Positions 7,028 to 14,631 of a stretch of 64,000 nt of DNA are shown here, one piece after another. Location: contig NZ_FMYM01000004.1 in NCBI RefSeq assembly GCF_900096965.1, forward strand, positions 124,001-188,000, in the 5' to 3' direction. The position numbers were made by a program, and so were the translations under genes. Source of the DNA: Shouchella lonarensis (GTDB lineage Bacteria; Bacillota; Bacilli; Bacillales; Bacillaceae_D). The first letter of the stretch is position 1. The number at the start of each line of letters is the position of its first letter. The notes beneath the pieces were generated by a model. That model had not been told where the DNA came from. It worked only from the letters and a program-made list of their open reading frames with translations, and made no database searches.

Positions 7028-8962
7028 CTAATCTTTTTTATAGTAATTCGTCACGAATCCGTCCGCATCTAACGGTAAATCTTTCGCCCACTCAATCGGA
7101 CGAGACATGATCTCTTCCACTTCTTCTAAGCTCGTTGATTCTGGCGCTTCTATGACTACTTCATCATGCACATGCATGACAATTTCATGTTCTTTCAATC
7201 TCATCATCGCTTCTGCTAGACAATCACGAGCGACGGCTTGGACGATGTTCTCCACTAATTTGCCGCCATAAGTTCTAAGCCTTACCGTCTTGCCGCTGTT
7301 TCCTGCGCCTTCATACGTCAATCCTGACTTGTTAAATGTCGTATCATGCTCAATCCTAGGCCGTGTATATGCAAGCCGTCTGCCGGATGGAAGACGAATA
7401 AACAATGTAGCTTTATCCCACATGAAGGTTAGCCCTTGCACGTTCACAATCTCTTTTGTCTGTACCGCTTTGATCGCTGCACGTTCTACGTCATACCAAA
7501 ATTGTTTGATTGCCGGATTCGCTTCTCTCCAAGCGTCCACCAAGGGTTGTAGCTCTTCTTCCTTTAACCCCATCTTGAGTGCACCCATCGTTTTTAGTGC
7601 GCCGACACTCCCCTGATACCCCAGTGCCAACTCCGCCACTTTCCCTTTTTGACGTAGCTCCTTGTCTACTTCCTCAATCGGCACATTAAACATTGCGGAT
7701 GCCGATGCTTCATAGATTTTTCCGTGAGTTTTAAATACGTCTACCCGCCACTCCTCATCCGCAAGCCAAGCGATCACCCTCGCCTCGATCGCGCTAAAGT
7801 CAGAGACTAGCAACCTTCTCCCCTTCTCTGGAATAAACGCGGTTCGTATCAAGCTACTTAATACATCAGGAACGTTGTCATAGACCATCTGCAAGCCCTC
7901 CAACTCCCCTGCTTTAAGAATCTTGCGGGCAATGCCCACGTTTTTACCGCTCATCGTACCCCTAGGCAGATTCTGCACCTGTACGAACCTTCCAGCCCAA
8001 CGCCCCGTACGGTTTGCGCCGTAGAACTGTAAAATCCCTCGTAGACGGCCGTCCTTGCACTGGCCCCTTGCCATAGCCTTATATTTTGATATTGACGTCT
8101 TCGCGAGTAGTGTGCGTAGTCTTAGCGCACGTTTTACATCATTGTTGCTTGTCTCTTTTAGTAACGTCGCGACCGACTCTTTATTCAACGTCTCTACTTC
8201 CGTTCCTTGCTCGTTGATCCATTTCTTTAACTGCGAGACACTATTTGGATTCTCAAGATTCGTGAGCACTTGGAGCTCATCTAGTACACCTTGTTTGTAC
8301 CGTTCATCTAGCTCAATGGCATTTTCCATTAAATCCGCGTCGATTAAAACTCCGCGATCATTAATGTGCTGATCGAGTACGTAAAGTTCGTTCTCAAATT
8401 CATTAACCGGAAACGCTGCAAGTTTTTTACGGATTTCACGCTCTACTATCACGTCTTGCACACAATACGCTTTAAATTTATCCCACTTTTCAGAATCATG
8501 TTCAGGTAGATTTCTTGTGCGTCCCCCATTGACTTTGGTTGGCTTACAAGGAATAGAAAAATATGCAATGAGTGCTTTACCTGCACGGTCTTTTTGCGCA
8601 TCCATCTTTAATGTACTCGCCACACCTGCTAGATGGATTGGAAGCCCTAATGTTAACGCATGGACTTGCGTACACCGCCACTGCTGGATCGGTAGGTTGA
8701 TCCCTAAATATGACTGCAAGCAAATCCGCTCAAATTGCGCGTTAAATGCGGTCTTGATGATCGATTCATCCGTTAAAGCCTTCAATACTTCTTCCGGCAA
8801 CTGCTCTCCTTGCGCAAAATCAATAATCCGCACATCTTCGTTGTCAAATGCATAAGCAAATAACAATACTTCAAAATCTGTAGCTTCGGCGTATTTGTAC
8901 AAACCTTGCTTAGGTAAGTCCACGCTTGAATATGTCTCAATGTCGATACTAAGTGTTGTCAT
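7028..8962 (-). CDS. Phage family A DNA polymerase
   Basis: A 644-residue polymerase I-like enzyme. The N-terminal 3'-5' exonuclease begins with DIETYSS (Asp7, Glu9). The polymerase domain shows motif A (LVSDFSAIEARVIAWL), motif B (RQKGKVAELALGY) and motif C (MHVHDEVVIE). It lacks a 5' nuclease domain, as usual for phage enzymes of this size. It would replicate phage DNA together with the VapE-type primase downstream. I start at ATG 8962, 6 bases after GGAGG; the longer ORF to 8998 would place that site inside the gene. A strong hairpin (8985-9017) precedes it. Confidence 0.93.
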   Translation of the reverse strand: MTTLSIDIETYSSVDLPKQGLYKYAEATDFEVLLFAYAFDNEDVRIIDFAQGEQLPEEVLKALTDESIIKTAFNAQFERICLQSYLGINLPIQQWRCTQVHALTLGLPIHLAGVASTLKMDAQKDRAGKALIAYFSIPCKPTKVNGGRTRNLPEHDSEKWDKFKAYCVQDVIVEREIRKKLAAFPVNEFENELYVLDQHINDRGVLIDADLMENAIELDERYKQGVLDELQVLTNLENPNSVSQLKKWINEQGTEVETLNKESVATLLKETSNNDVKRALRLRTLLAKTSISKYKAMARGQCKDGRLRGILQFYGANRTGRWAGRFVQVQNLPRGTMSGKNVGIARKILKAGELEGLQMVYDNVPDVLSSLIRTAFIPEKGRRLLVSDFSAIEARVIAWLADEEWRVDVFKTHGKIYEASASAMFNVPIEEVDKELRQKGKVAELALGYQGSVGALKTMGALKMGLKEEELQPLVDAWREANPAIKQFWYDVERAAIKAVQTKEIVNVQGLTFMWDKATLFIRLPSGRRLAYTRPRIEHDTTFNKSGLTYEGAGNSGKTVRLRTYGGKLVENIVQAVARDCLAEAMMRLKEHEIVMHVHDEVVIEAPESTSLEEVEEIMSRPIEWAKDLPLDADGFVTNYYKKD

Positions 8963-8984
8963 GGGCATCCTCCAATTCTTGATT

Positions 8985-9017
8985 ACAAAAGGGGCCATGC
9001 GTTCCAGCCCCTTTTGT
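8985..9017 (-). terminator. Strong hairpin between the DUF2815 gene and the polymerase
   Basis: ACAAAAGGGGC and GCCCCTTTTGT form a perfect 11-bp stem around an 11-base loop, ending in TTTTG on the minus strand. Inside an operon it probably acts as a partial terminator that lowers polymerase expression relative to the DUF2815 protein. Confidence 0.65.
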
Positions 9018-9026
9018 TGTCATTCT

Positions 9027-9587
9027 TTAACCAAGCAAGTCTTCCATTTCTTCCTCTAGCTCGTCAAAATCTTCAAATGCGCTTGACTTACCTCCCAAAC
9101 GTTCCCCGTCTGCCCACTTCTGGATGTTATTTAGTCCTGCCGCAATTCCACGATTTCCACTAACGTTATAAGCGTAAAAGTTGATAGATGCTCGTGCATA
9201 GCAACCACTATACAAGTCATCTGGTTCTGTGATCGGTGCCATAGTGCGATCCACAACTTGCGGACGTGACACGCTGCTTGCATTGATAAAATAATGGCCT
9301 TGGTATTCTTCTTTTTCCGGTCGCTCCTCGTCACCGTCCCGTAACGGTGTACGTAAGTTTGCAGGGATTTTCCCACCAAATTTTTCATTCTTTGCGTTTT
9401 CCTTCGCGGCTTCAATCGCTTCTTTAATTGCTTTGATCGTTTTCTTATCTGATTTAGGGATTAAAAGAGAAACGCTATATTTTTCTTTCTGTCCTTCCTC
9501 CATCGCATACGGCTCAAAAAGTCGAGCATAGCTTAAGCGTACTTTCCCCGTGATTACTTTTGTGTTGTTTGTTTTTGTTGTTGTCAT
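9027..9587 (-). CDS. DUF2815 family phage ssDNA-binding-type protein
   Basis: A 186-residue protein matching the DUF2815 pattern: KVITGKVRLSYARLFEP at the start, SVSLLIPKSDKKT, TPLRDGDEE, GHYFINASS, PDDLYSGCYARASINFYAYN and an acidic tail (DFDELEEEMEDLLG). The family has been proposed to be OB-fold single-stranded DNA-binding proteins of phages, and the acidic C-terminus resembles that of SSB, where it recruits partners. It is sandwiched between the DUF2800 nuclease and DNA polymerase genes, as in many Siphoviridae. I start at ATG 9587 (MTTTKTNN), about 10 bases after GAGG; upstream codons to 9671 overlap the preceding gene and do not look conserved. Confidence 0.85.
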   Translation of the reverse strand: MTTTKTNNTKVITGKVRLSYARLFEPYAMEEGQKEKYSVSLLIPKSDKKTIKAIKEAIEAAKENAKNEKFGGKIPANLRTPLRDGDEERPEKEEYQGHYFINASSVSRPQVVDRTMAPITEPDDLYSGCYARASINFYAYNVSGNRGIAAGLNNIQKWADGERLGGKSSAFEDFDELEEEMEDLLG

Positions 9588-9606
9588 GTGAAAACATCCT
9601 CTCAAA

Positions 9607-10386
9607 TTAGTTTGTAAGTACATCAAAATCTTCCTTGGCAGATTTCCTACGGTACATATCCCATGCCTCACACGTCGGTTTTACTTTGCAAAATCGGCAA
9701 TGCTTCCCCGCCACTAACTCCCCACCGCCCACATGTGCCTTTTTTGCAAGAGGTTTAACCATATGATCCGCCCAAGCATACAACTCTTCCGCCGACAGCC
9801 CATACTCGCTGATGTGATCCAATCGGGGTTGTACAATCGTCATACGCACTGTATTGATGTCATAGATCATATCGTAAGCATCAAGCGCCCCAAGCGCATA
9901 CAGCATCATCTGTGTGTTTTTGTGCGCATCGACCCGTACGCCCTTTCCATATTTCAGATCAATCACTTCTATTGCACCCTCTGCGACGATCAATACGTCC
10001 CCTGTGCCAAAACCACCTGGCACCCATCGGCTAAAATCAAGCCGATCCTCCAATAAAACGAGCTTGTGTGGTTTGTCCATCTCATTAAATCGCTCATAGA
10101 CAAAATCCACGTATGATTTCACGTATTTCTCCATGTCCTGGTTGTAAAACGAGGTATGTTCTGTAAAATCGTGATGTTTCTTTGCAAACTCATACTTGCT
10201 GATCTTGTCAAACTTCCTCTGCAAATAAATCTCGGACAACTCATGTGCCGCGGTTCCTTCTAAAGCAAAATTGCTGGCTCTATCCTCAATTTTATCTTCC
10301 AGATTTGCGGACGGCGTACATACCATCCAACGATGAGCGCCGGAAGCGCTCAACTTGGCATGTGCTCTGGTGGCATGTTGCGTCAT
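9607..10386 (-). CDS. DUF2800 family RecB/Cas4-like nuclease
   Basis: A 259-residue PD-(D/E)XK nuclease of the phage DUF2800 type. Key features are SASGAHRWMVCTPS near the N-terminus, the GTAAHELSE helix, the catalytic GTGDVLIVAEGAIEVIDLKYGKG strand pair split by Asp and Glu-x-Lys-like residues, and the C-terminal Cys cluster (CRFCKVKPTCEAW) that with an upstream Cys could hold an iron-sulfur cluster as in Cas4/AddB. It probably processes DNA ends in phage recombination. Its ATG overlaps the stop of the upstream gene by 4 bases and the DUF2815 gene follows after about 20 bases. Confidence 0.85.
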   Translation of the reverse strand: MTQHATRAHAKLSASGAHRWMVCTPSANLEDKIEDRASNFALEGTAAHELSEIYLQRKFDKISKYEFAKKHHDFTEHTSFYNQDMEKYVKSYVDFVYERFNEMDKPHKLVLLEDRLDFSRWVPGGFGTGDVLIVAEGAIEVIDLKYGKGVRVDAHKNTQMMLYALGALDAYDMIYDINTVRMTIVQPRLDHISEYGLSAEELYAWADHMVKPLAKKAHVGGGELVAGKHCRFCKVKPTCEAWDMYRRKSAKEDFDVLTN

Positions 10387-10670
10387 AGCTCGGTACTCGC
10401 TTTGTTGTAAAAGGATTCAAGTTGATCTGCGGACAGCTCGGACGCTTTTTTCACGTCAAACGCGGTCAACAGCTCTTTCACTTTAGCTTTCTTTCCATCG
10501 GCTACAGCCTGTCCCAATAATGGCCGAATGTCATCATCCAAGCTGATCTGTTTTGGTTCTGTGGCAGGCTCTTTGGTTTCTTCTACTGTAGGAGTGCTCA
10601 CCTTCTTCAATTCCCCAACCAATTTTTCAATTGCATTTACGATTTCTGGTGCTTCAATTGTTACCTTCAT
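10383..10670 (-). CDS. Small acidic phage protein upstream of the DUF2800 nuclease
   Basis: A 95-residue protein with an N-terminal helix (IVNAIEKLVGELKKV), a Pro/Thr/Glu-rich linker (about residues 27-42) and a C-terminal helical segment (AKVKELLTAFDVKKASELSA) that resembles a SAP/Rho-N-like small helical fold. Genes of this kind regularly precede DUF2800 nucleases in Gram-positive phages, but no function is established that I know. It overlaps the nuclease start by 4 bases (ATGA), pointing to coupled synthesis and perhaps an accessory subunit. Confidence 0.75.
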   Translation of the reverse strand: MKVTIEAPEIVNAIEKLVGELKKVSTPTVEETKEPATEPKQISLDDDIRPLLGQAVADGKKAKVKELLTAFDVKKASELSADQLESFYNKASTEL

Positions 10671-10702
10671 CGTTTGTCCCCTCCTATTGTCTTTTAATCA
10701 AT

Positions 10703-11461
10703 TCACGCGGTTTGTTCTCGCTCCATCATCGGCACTACGCCTTTCTCCCGTTTCAACAGCTCATAAATAAACATGCGCCCTGCTTGTGTCCAATAAGTGT
10801 GCAGCTTACTCTTATCCTCGCTAATAAAAACGGTCTGACTTTTCGTGTACCCTTTATCCTGATATTTGGCATAAAGCAACCATCGTCCACCTTGCTTGTA
10901 TTGCACACCTAACTCGTGGAGCCATTTATTCATCGTTACTGCTCCCACGCCGTAATCCTTTGCAATGTCCGTGACGCTCACCACGTCTTCCGTTTTCAAA
11001 ACAGCATCGCAATAAGATGCTTTTGGCTTCATCTCTGCATTTTCTAATTCCAAACGCTCTTTTTCTTCTGCCATCTGCGCCGCCAAATACAAGACCTCAG
11101 AGCGCGTTTTATCGATTTCATCCCTTGCCTTTAGTTGCTTTTCCATCTCTTTAAATTTGATGACATAAGCGGCTGTGAACTCAATTCCTTTTTTTCCTGT
11201 CAGTTTGTTTGCGACCATATCGCACCCTTCACGAGTCAAGAGATAACAAGGCAATGTTCGTCCCGTTTTATCTTGGTATGAGTCTTCGATGAAAAACTCA
11301 CTGAAATCAATTTTGAGTTCAGTACTATCTGTTAAAACTTCCACGTATTTATCGATGTCACGTAACAGATTGTGATGCTTCTTGTCTACCATCTCTGCCA
11401 CATCCCGACTATCCACCAATAATTGACCGTCTTGTGCGATCACTTTCAACTCATTCATCAT
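10703..11461 (-). CDS. Rha-type antirepressor with C-terminal KilAC domain
   Basis: A 252-residue phage regulatory protein. Residues about 10-110 form the Rha domain (VDSRDVAEMVDKKHHNLLRD, then YLLTREGCDMVANKLTGKK), followed by a coiled-coil linker and a KilAC/ANT domain (about 135-250) with VVSVTDIAKDYGVG, WLHELGVQYKQGGRWLLY and AGRMFIYELL. Rha proteins interfere with the phage repressor and KilAC binds DNA. I start at ATG 11461, 6 bases after GGGAGGA. Its KilAC half is a close paralog of the adjacent 166-residue protein, with which it overlaps by 4 bases, so the two arose by domain duplication. Confidence 0.87.
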   Translation of the reverse strand: MMNELKVIAQDGQLLVDSRDVAEMVDKKHHNLLRDIDKYVEVLTDSTELKIDFSEFFIEDSYQDKTGRTLPCYLLTREGCDMVANKLTGKKGIEFTAAYVIKFKEMEKQLKARDEIDKTRSEVLYLAAQMAEEKERLELENAEMKPKASYCDAVLKTEDVVSVTDIAKDYGVGAVTMNKWLHELGVQYKQGGRWLLYAKYQDKGYTKSQTVFISEDKSKLHTYWTQAGRMFIYELLKREKGVVPMMEREQTA

Positions 11462-11958
11462 AAACATTCCTCCCGATTCCATACAAGGTATTCTGCCTTC
11501 CTTTCCATAAGCGGTACAATTTGTTTTTCTTGTTTCAAACGCTCATAGATGAACGTTCGTCCTTTTTGTGTCCAATAAGCATGCACCACACTGCCCTCAT
11601 CAGTGGCGTATATCTTATTTTGTGTGTATCCTCGATTCTGGTGTTTGGTATTGAGCAACCAACATCCGTCATACTCATACTGCACACCTAGCTCGTGAAG
11701 CCACTGATTCATTGTTTCTTCATTAACACTGTAGTCTTTTGCAATTTGACTGATACTCGTAACTGACTTGGTTTGTAGAATCAAATCATAATAGCTAGCT
11801 TTCGGGCTCATATGACGAATGACTTGATCTTTCTTCGCTAATTCTAAAGTGAGACGTTTATTTTCTTTCTCAAGATACGCCCTTTCCTCTTCCAAATCAG
11901 CAGCTAATTGTAGGGCTTCCACATAAGTATCTGGAATTTTAAATGATCCGACATACAT
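11458..11958 (-). CDS. Stand-alone KilAC-domain protein
   Basis: A 166-residue protein with an N-terminal coiled coil (about 20-50, LAADLEEERAYLEKENKRL) and a complete KilAC domain (SVTSISQIAKDYSVN, MNQWLHELGVQYEYDGCWLL, KGRTFIYERLKQEK). The opening GSFKIPDTYVEALQLAADLEE is the usual linker that in antirepressors joins a BRO-N domain to KilAC. Here the BRO-N domain is encoded by the separate gene just upstream (11972-12358). It has its own strong ribosome binding site (AGGAGGGG, 7 bases before ATG 11958), so it is expressed as an independent DNA-binding protein. It overlaps the Rha gene start by 4 bases. Confidence 0.85.
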   Translation of the reverse strand: MYVGSFKIPDTYVEALQLAADLEEERAYLEKENKRLTLELAKKDQVIRHMSPKASYYDLILQTKSVTSISQIAKDYSVNEETMNQWLHELGVQYEYDGCWLLNTKHQNRGYTQNKIYATDEGSVVHAYWTQKGRTFIYERLKQEKQIVPLMERKAEYLVWNREECL

Positions 11959-11971
11959 TCGCTTTCCCCTC

Positions 11972-12358
11972 CTAAACTTCTTGATAAAATGCGGTTGACA
12001 GAGAGTGGTTCGTTGCCAAGTGAAGCGCATCTACAAGAGAAACGGGACCAAATGAACCTGTTTTCCGCACAGATGGAAGCACTTTTGATGTGATCCACTT
12101 CCGAAACGCTTTGGCTTCTTTTTTACGGCTAACCAACAGGATGCCATACAGCCCATCCTCATTAATAAATACCGATAGTTGCGGGCCACCTTCTGTTTGG
12201 ACAACATGTCTTGAAATGTTATCCTCGTTTAATCTCCGTCGCACTGTGCCTGGGTGCTTCAGCCCCAAAACCTTGCATACATCTTTTAGCATGAAATACG
12301 TTTTCCCGTCTCTAATGTAGGTGCGTACCCGCGTTCCACCATAATACAAATCCTTCAT
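11972..12358 (-). CDS. BRO-N domain antirepressor fragment or stand-alone protein
   Basis: A 128-residue protein consisting almost entirely of a BRO-N domain: VRTYIRDGKTYFMLKDVCKV, LGLKHPGTVRRRL, the QLSVFINEDGLYGILLVSRK strand and AKAFRKWITSKVLPSVRKTG. In most phages this is followed in the same polypeptide by a KilAC domain; here it ends with a divergent 30-residue tail (GPVSLVDALHLATNHS) that looks like a decayed copy of the linker, and the KilAC part begins in a new ORF 13 bases later. AAGGAGAG stands 6 bases before the ATG. Likely an antirepressor acting on the lysogeny switch. Confidence 0.85.
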   Translation of the reverse strand: MKDLYYGGTRVRTYIRDGKTYFMLKDVCKVLGLKHPGTVRRRLNEDNISRHVVQTEGGPQLSVFINEDGLYGILLVSRKKEAKAFRKWITSKVLPSVRKTGSFGPVSLVDALHLATNHSLSTAFYQEV

Positions 12359-12377
12359 ATCAATCTCTCCTTGAAAT

Positions 12378-12395
12378 CGGGGGCCGTTACCCCCG
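12378..12395 (-). terminator. GC hairpin between antirepressor genes
   Basis: CGGGGG and CCCCCG form a 6-bp GC stem with a 6-base loop between the 158-residue gene and the BRO-N gene, followed by ATTTC on the minus strand. It is a weak terminator or an RNA stability element. Confidence 0.4.
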
Positions 12396-12404
12396 AATAT
12401 TGTT

Positions 12405-12881
12405 TTAAAACCGTTCTTCCGTTAAAAATTCAATTGCTTTCATCATGACCTGCTCTTCTACTTCTGATGAGACATGCGTCTTTTTCATCCAATCAATCAT
12501 CACTTTTACCAAATGTGTTTTTTCATCTAACCGCTTCGCTTTTGCTGCTGTTTCCTTTAACTGTTCTTTTTGGCGGAAGAAAGCGAGCGCGCTATAGATG
12601 TAATCAAACAACTCATTTGTCTCCGGTTTATTGCTCATCACGATAAGTCGCAATATTCCTTGTTTACTGTAGATAACCGTTTCTTCGGGTTTTCCGCTTA
12701 ATTTGACTCGCTTTGAAGATTGGTCAAACTGTTCACGGTTGCGAAGATGCTTGCGTTTTATCGTATCTCGCGGGTTTGCGTACCCGAGCGCCTCACCGAC
12801 TTGACGGCGTGTCATGTACATCTCGTTTTTGTCGCTTAAGTAATAGTTACACAATCGCGTTTGAATAAGTTTAAGCTTCAA
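12405..12881 (-). CDS. BRO-N-like phage antirepressor
   Basis: A 158-residue protein with a BRO-N/Ant-like N-terminal domain (about residues 12-105): NEMYMTRRQVGEALGYANP, RDTIKRKHLRNREQF, TVIYSKQGILRLIVMSNKPE and ELFDYIYSALAFF. The last 50 residues are helical and charged (KETAAKAKRLDEKTHLVKVM). Antirepressors of this type bind DNA or the repressor and shift the phage toward lytic growth. It is the second gene of three BRO/Rha/KilAC-like genes in this operon. AGGAGG-like AATCCTTG context precedes the ATG. Confidence 0.75.
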   Translation of the reverse strand: MKLKLIQTRLCNYYLSDKNEMYMTRRQVGEALGYANPRDTIKRKHLRNREQFDQSSKRVKLSGKPEETVIYSKQGILRLIVMSNKPETNELFDYIYSALAFFRQKEQLKETAAKAKRLDEKTHLVKVMIDWMKKTHVSSEVEEQVMMKAIEFLTEERF

Positions 12882-12893
12882 GGATTTTTCCTC

Positions 12894-13214
12894 CTATTGT
12901 ATAAAAATATCGCTAAAGTGTTTGTCCAGAAAATCTGCCATCTTATTGGCTTGGAAGGACCATTTCTGCCCTTTTGCTCTCGGGTAGTAAACAAATCCAC
13001 CCTTTTCAGCATCCAGCTTCTTAATAAAACGCGGCTGGTAAAGGATATTCTCCTTGATCCAGTCTTGTTTCCTATGGATGCGTTCTTCTAATTGCTTCAT
13101 GTCCCAGTAAACACCACGAAGCTTCTCTTCTTTTAATTCATTCCATTCATTCTTAGTGATTAAAATTGAATCTTCTGGAATAGGTATAGTCAGATTCACA
13201 CTTAGTTCTTGCAT
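12894..13214 (-). CDS. DUF771 family phage protein
   Basis: A 106-residue protein matching the DUF771 pattern: N-terminal VNLTIPIPEDSILITKNEW, GVYWDMKQLEER, the WIKENILYQPRF block and a C-terminal FQANKMADFLDKHF helix. The family is common next to cro in Gram-positive temperate phages and resembles excisionase-like winged-helix proteins (helix with WDMKQLEER, then the basic WIKENIL segment), so it is a candidate DNA-binding or directionality protein. It overlaps the Cro-like gene by 13 bases. Confidence 0.8.
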   Translation of the reverse strand: MQELSVNLTIPIPEDSILITKNEWNELKEEKLRGVYWDMKQLEERIHRKQDWIKENILYQPRFIKKLDAEKGGFVYYPRAKGQKWSFQANKMADFLDKHFSDIFIQ

Positions 13215-13423
13215 GGCTTATTCTCCTTCGACTCGAATAAATACTCGATGTCTTGCTCGGGAAAGAATTCATTTTTGATTTTTGCAGCATGAGATACTGA
13301 AAAATCGGTTTTCCCATTTAACTTGTCATTGACTGTTCCATAGCGAACGCTCAGCAACTCCGCAATATCAGCAGTCTTCACGTCAATCCTAGCCATTTCA
13401 GCACGTAAGTTACGTAACACCAT
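13202..13423 (-). CDS. Cro-like HTH protein, first gene of the leftward operon
   Basis: A 73-residue helix-turn-helix protein: MARIDVKTADIAELLSVRYG then TVNDKLNGKTDFSVSHAAKI, the XRE/Cro-type scaffold. It is the first gene read from the leftward promoter at 13478-13506 and is divergent from the repressor gene, the standard cro position. It would bind the shared operators and limit repressor synthesis. AAGGAGGAGAT-type Shine-Dalgarno sequence lies about 5 bases before the ATG. Confidence 0.82.
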   Translation of the reverse strand: MVLRNLRAEMARIDVKTADIAELLSVRYGTVNDKLNGKTDFSVSHAAKIKNEFFPEQDIEYLFESKENKPCKN

Positions 13424-13477
13424 ATCTCCTCCTTAAAACTCATTTGCGAATACTCATTTGCGTTCTGGTGTAATTAA

Positions 13478-13506
13478 AATATATACGATATTGAGTATTA
13501 GGTCAA
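13478..13506 (-). promoter_or_regulatory. Leftward early promoter (lytic)
   Basis: On the minus strand TTGACC (13501-13506) and TATATT (13478-13483) are separated by exactly 17 bases. The spacer contains an operator-like TAATACTCAATATCG, so repressor binding would block RNA polymerase. It drives the Cro-like gene and the rest of the leftward operon. Confidence 0.8.
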
Positions 13507-13548
13507 GCCCTAAATCAAAAAAATAATACTCAATCGAGTTTTTAGGGG

Positions 13549-13577
13549 TTTACATACGACATTGCGTATAGTATTAT
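13549..13577 (+). promoter_or_regulatory. Rightward repressor promoter
   Basis: TTTACA (13549-13554) and TATTAT (13572-13577) with a 17-base spacer, 46 bases ahead of the repressor start. Near-consensus sigma-A promoter for the repressor-protease pair. Confidence 0.75.
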
Positions 13578-13622
13578 AGGTATAGAAACGCATAATCGTA
13601 TTTATGGAGGAGGTGATATATA

Positions 13623-14081
13623 TTGGACGCACCAGCAAGGTATTTAGAACACCTCATTAAAGAAACGGGACTGACTAAAAAAGCCTTTGCCCAAAAAGCC
13701 GGTTTGCCTCAAACCTCTTTACACTCAATCTTGCAAAGAGGTGTTGGCAGCGCGTCTGTTAATAATGTCATAAAGGTTTGTCAATGTTTGGGAGTTACTG
13801 TAGAAGAGGTAACAGCAGTAACCGATGACACACTTCCTATAAAGATCGGTCAGCGTGATGAGAAGATGGAAATAGACGAAAACACTCATGGAGAACCCGC
13901 TCCAAAATCGCTCCGAGAAGAGTTGCACGACATGGTTAATGGACTAAACAATGATCATGGATTTGCATTGTCTGATGGGGATTATGACATGAGCGAAGAA
14001 GAAAAAGAGCTTCTAATTGACACGCTCGAAAATACGGTGTTATTAGTTGCAAAGAAGAAATCTAAGAAAAAAAGCGACTAG
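13623..14081 (+). CDS. CI-like phage repressor (XRE HTH)
   Basis: A 152-residue repressor. The HTH domain occupies about residues 1-65 (HLIKETGLTKKAFAQKAGLP, then TSLHSILQRG and VNNVIKVCQCLGVTVEEV). The C-terminal half is acidic then basic (SEEEKELLIDTLENTV, KKKSKKKSD) and is not a LexA-type peptidase, so inactivation would depend on the neighbouring ImmA-type protease rather than self-cleavage. The start is TTG: a near-perfect GGAGGAGGTGAT lies 5 bases upstream and no ATG is available. It overlaps no gene but is 13 bases from the protease. Confidence 0.85.
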   Translation: MDAPARYLEHLIKETGLTKKAFAQKAGLPQTSLHSILQRGVGSASVNNVIKVCQCLGVTVEEVTAVTDDTLPIKIGQRDEKMEIDENTHGEPAPKSLREELHDMVNGLNNDHGFALSDGDYDMSEEEKELLIDTLENTVLLVAKKKSKKKSD

Positions 14082-14094
14082 GGGTGATGCCTGC

Positions 14095-14502
14095 TTGAAA
14101 TTCCCTACAACATCTGTGAATACACTTACAAAAAAGTATGGGACAAGCAGTCCTTTTAAGTTAGCACGACACTTAGGTATTGAAGTTGTATTTGGAAAAC
14201 TGGGGGACAAATTAGGATGTTACATCCATACACCCGTCCCCATTATCCTTCTCAATGCAAATGTAAGCGATAAACAGCAAGTCTTCGCATGCGCGCATGA
14301 GTTGGGGCATGTGGTACTTCATCAAAATATAAATATTAAATTCTTAAAGCAACATACTTGCGTCTGTATCGACAAATTAGAAGATGAAGCAGATTACTTC
14401 GCGTTAGAACTCTTGAGGGCTTCAGGAAAAACAATGACACTAGATGAAATAGTGTATGAATATGGGGTTCCAAGACGAATTGCTTTATCAAAAATAAGTT
14501 AG
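14095..14502 (+). CDS. ImmA/IrrE-type metalloprotease
   Basis: A 135-residue zinc metalloprotease with the HELGH motif (His68, Glu69, His72) and a downstream EDEADYFALELL that supplies the third metal ligand, as in ImmA of ICEBs1. ImmA-type proteins cleave the paired repressor when activated and so trigger excision. Pairing with a short peptidase-less repressor is the standard arrangement. I start at TTG 14095 because AGGGGTGAT lies just before it; the ATG at 14047 is inside the repressor gene with no ribosome binding site. The CIC pair near residue 95 (HTCVCIDK) is a feature of many family members. Confidence 0.87.
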   Translation: MKFPTTSVNTLTKKYGTSSPFKLARHLGIEVVFGKLGDKLGCYIHTPVPIILLNANVSDKQQVFACAHELGHVVLHQNINIKFLKQHTCVCIDKLEDEADYFALELLRASGKTMTLDEIVYEYGVPRRIALSKIS

Positions 14503-14631
14503 CAAACAAAGGAGCGCAAGCTCCTGGCTAACTGCCAAAAGAATCATGTGTGGATACATCTCATTTGTGCCAATATTTGAACTTCATAACCCCTTAAACG
14601 AACGTATATTCTTTCAAGGAGGTGAATTTTG

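Larger units (their letters stand above)
13436..13600. promoter_or_regulatory. Operator region of the lysogeny switch
   Basis: Copies of a TAATACTCAAT-CG / ACTCATTTGCG half-site recur between the divergent genes: ACTCATTTGCG at 13438-13448 and again at 13452-13462, TAATACTCAATATCG (minus strand, 13486-13500), TAATACTCAATCG (13524-13536), and looser GCGTATAGTATTA and ACGCATAATCGTATT to the right. The two best sites face each other as an inverted pair. They cover both promoters. Confidence 0.6.
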
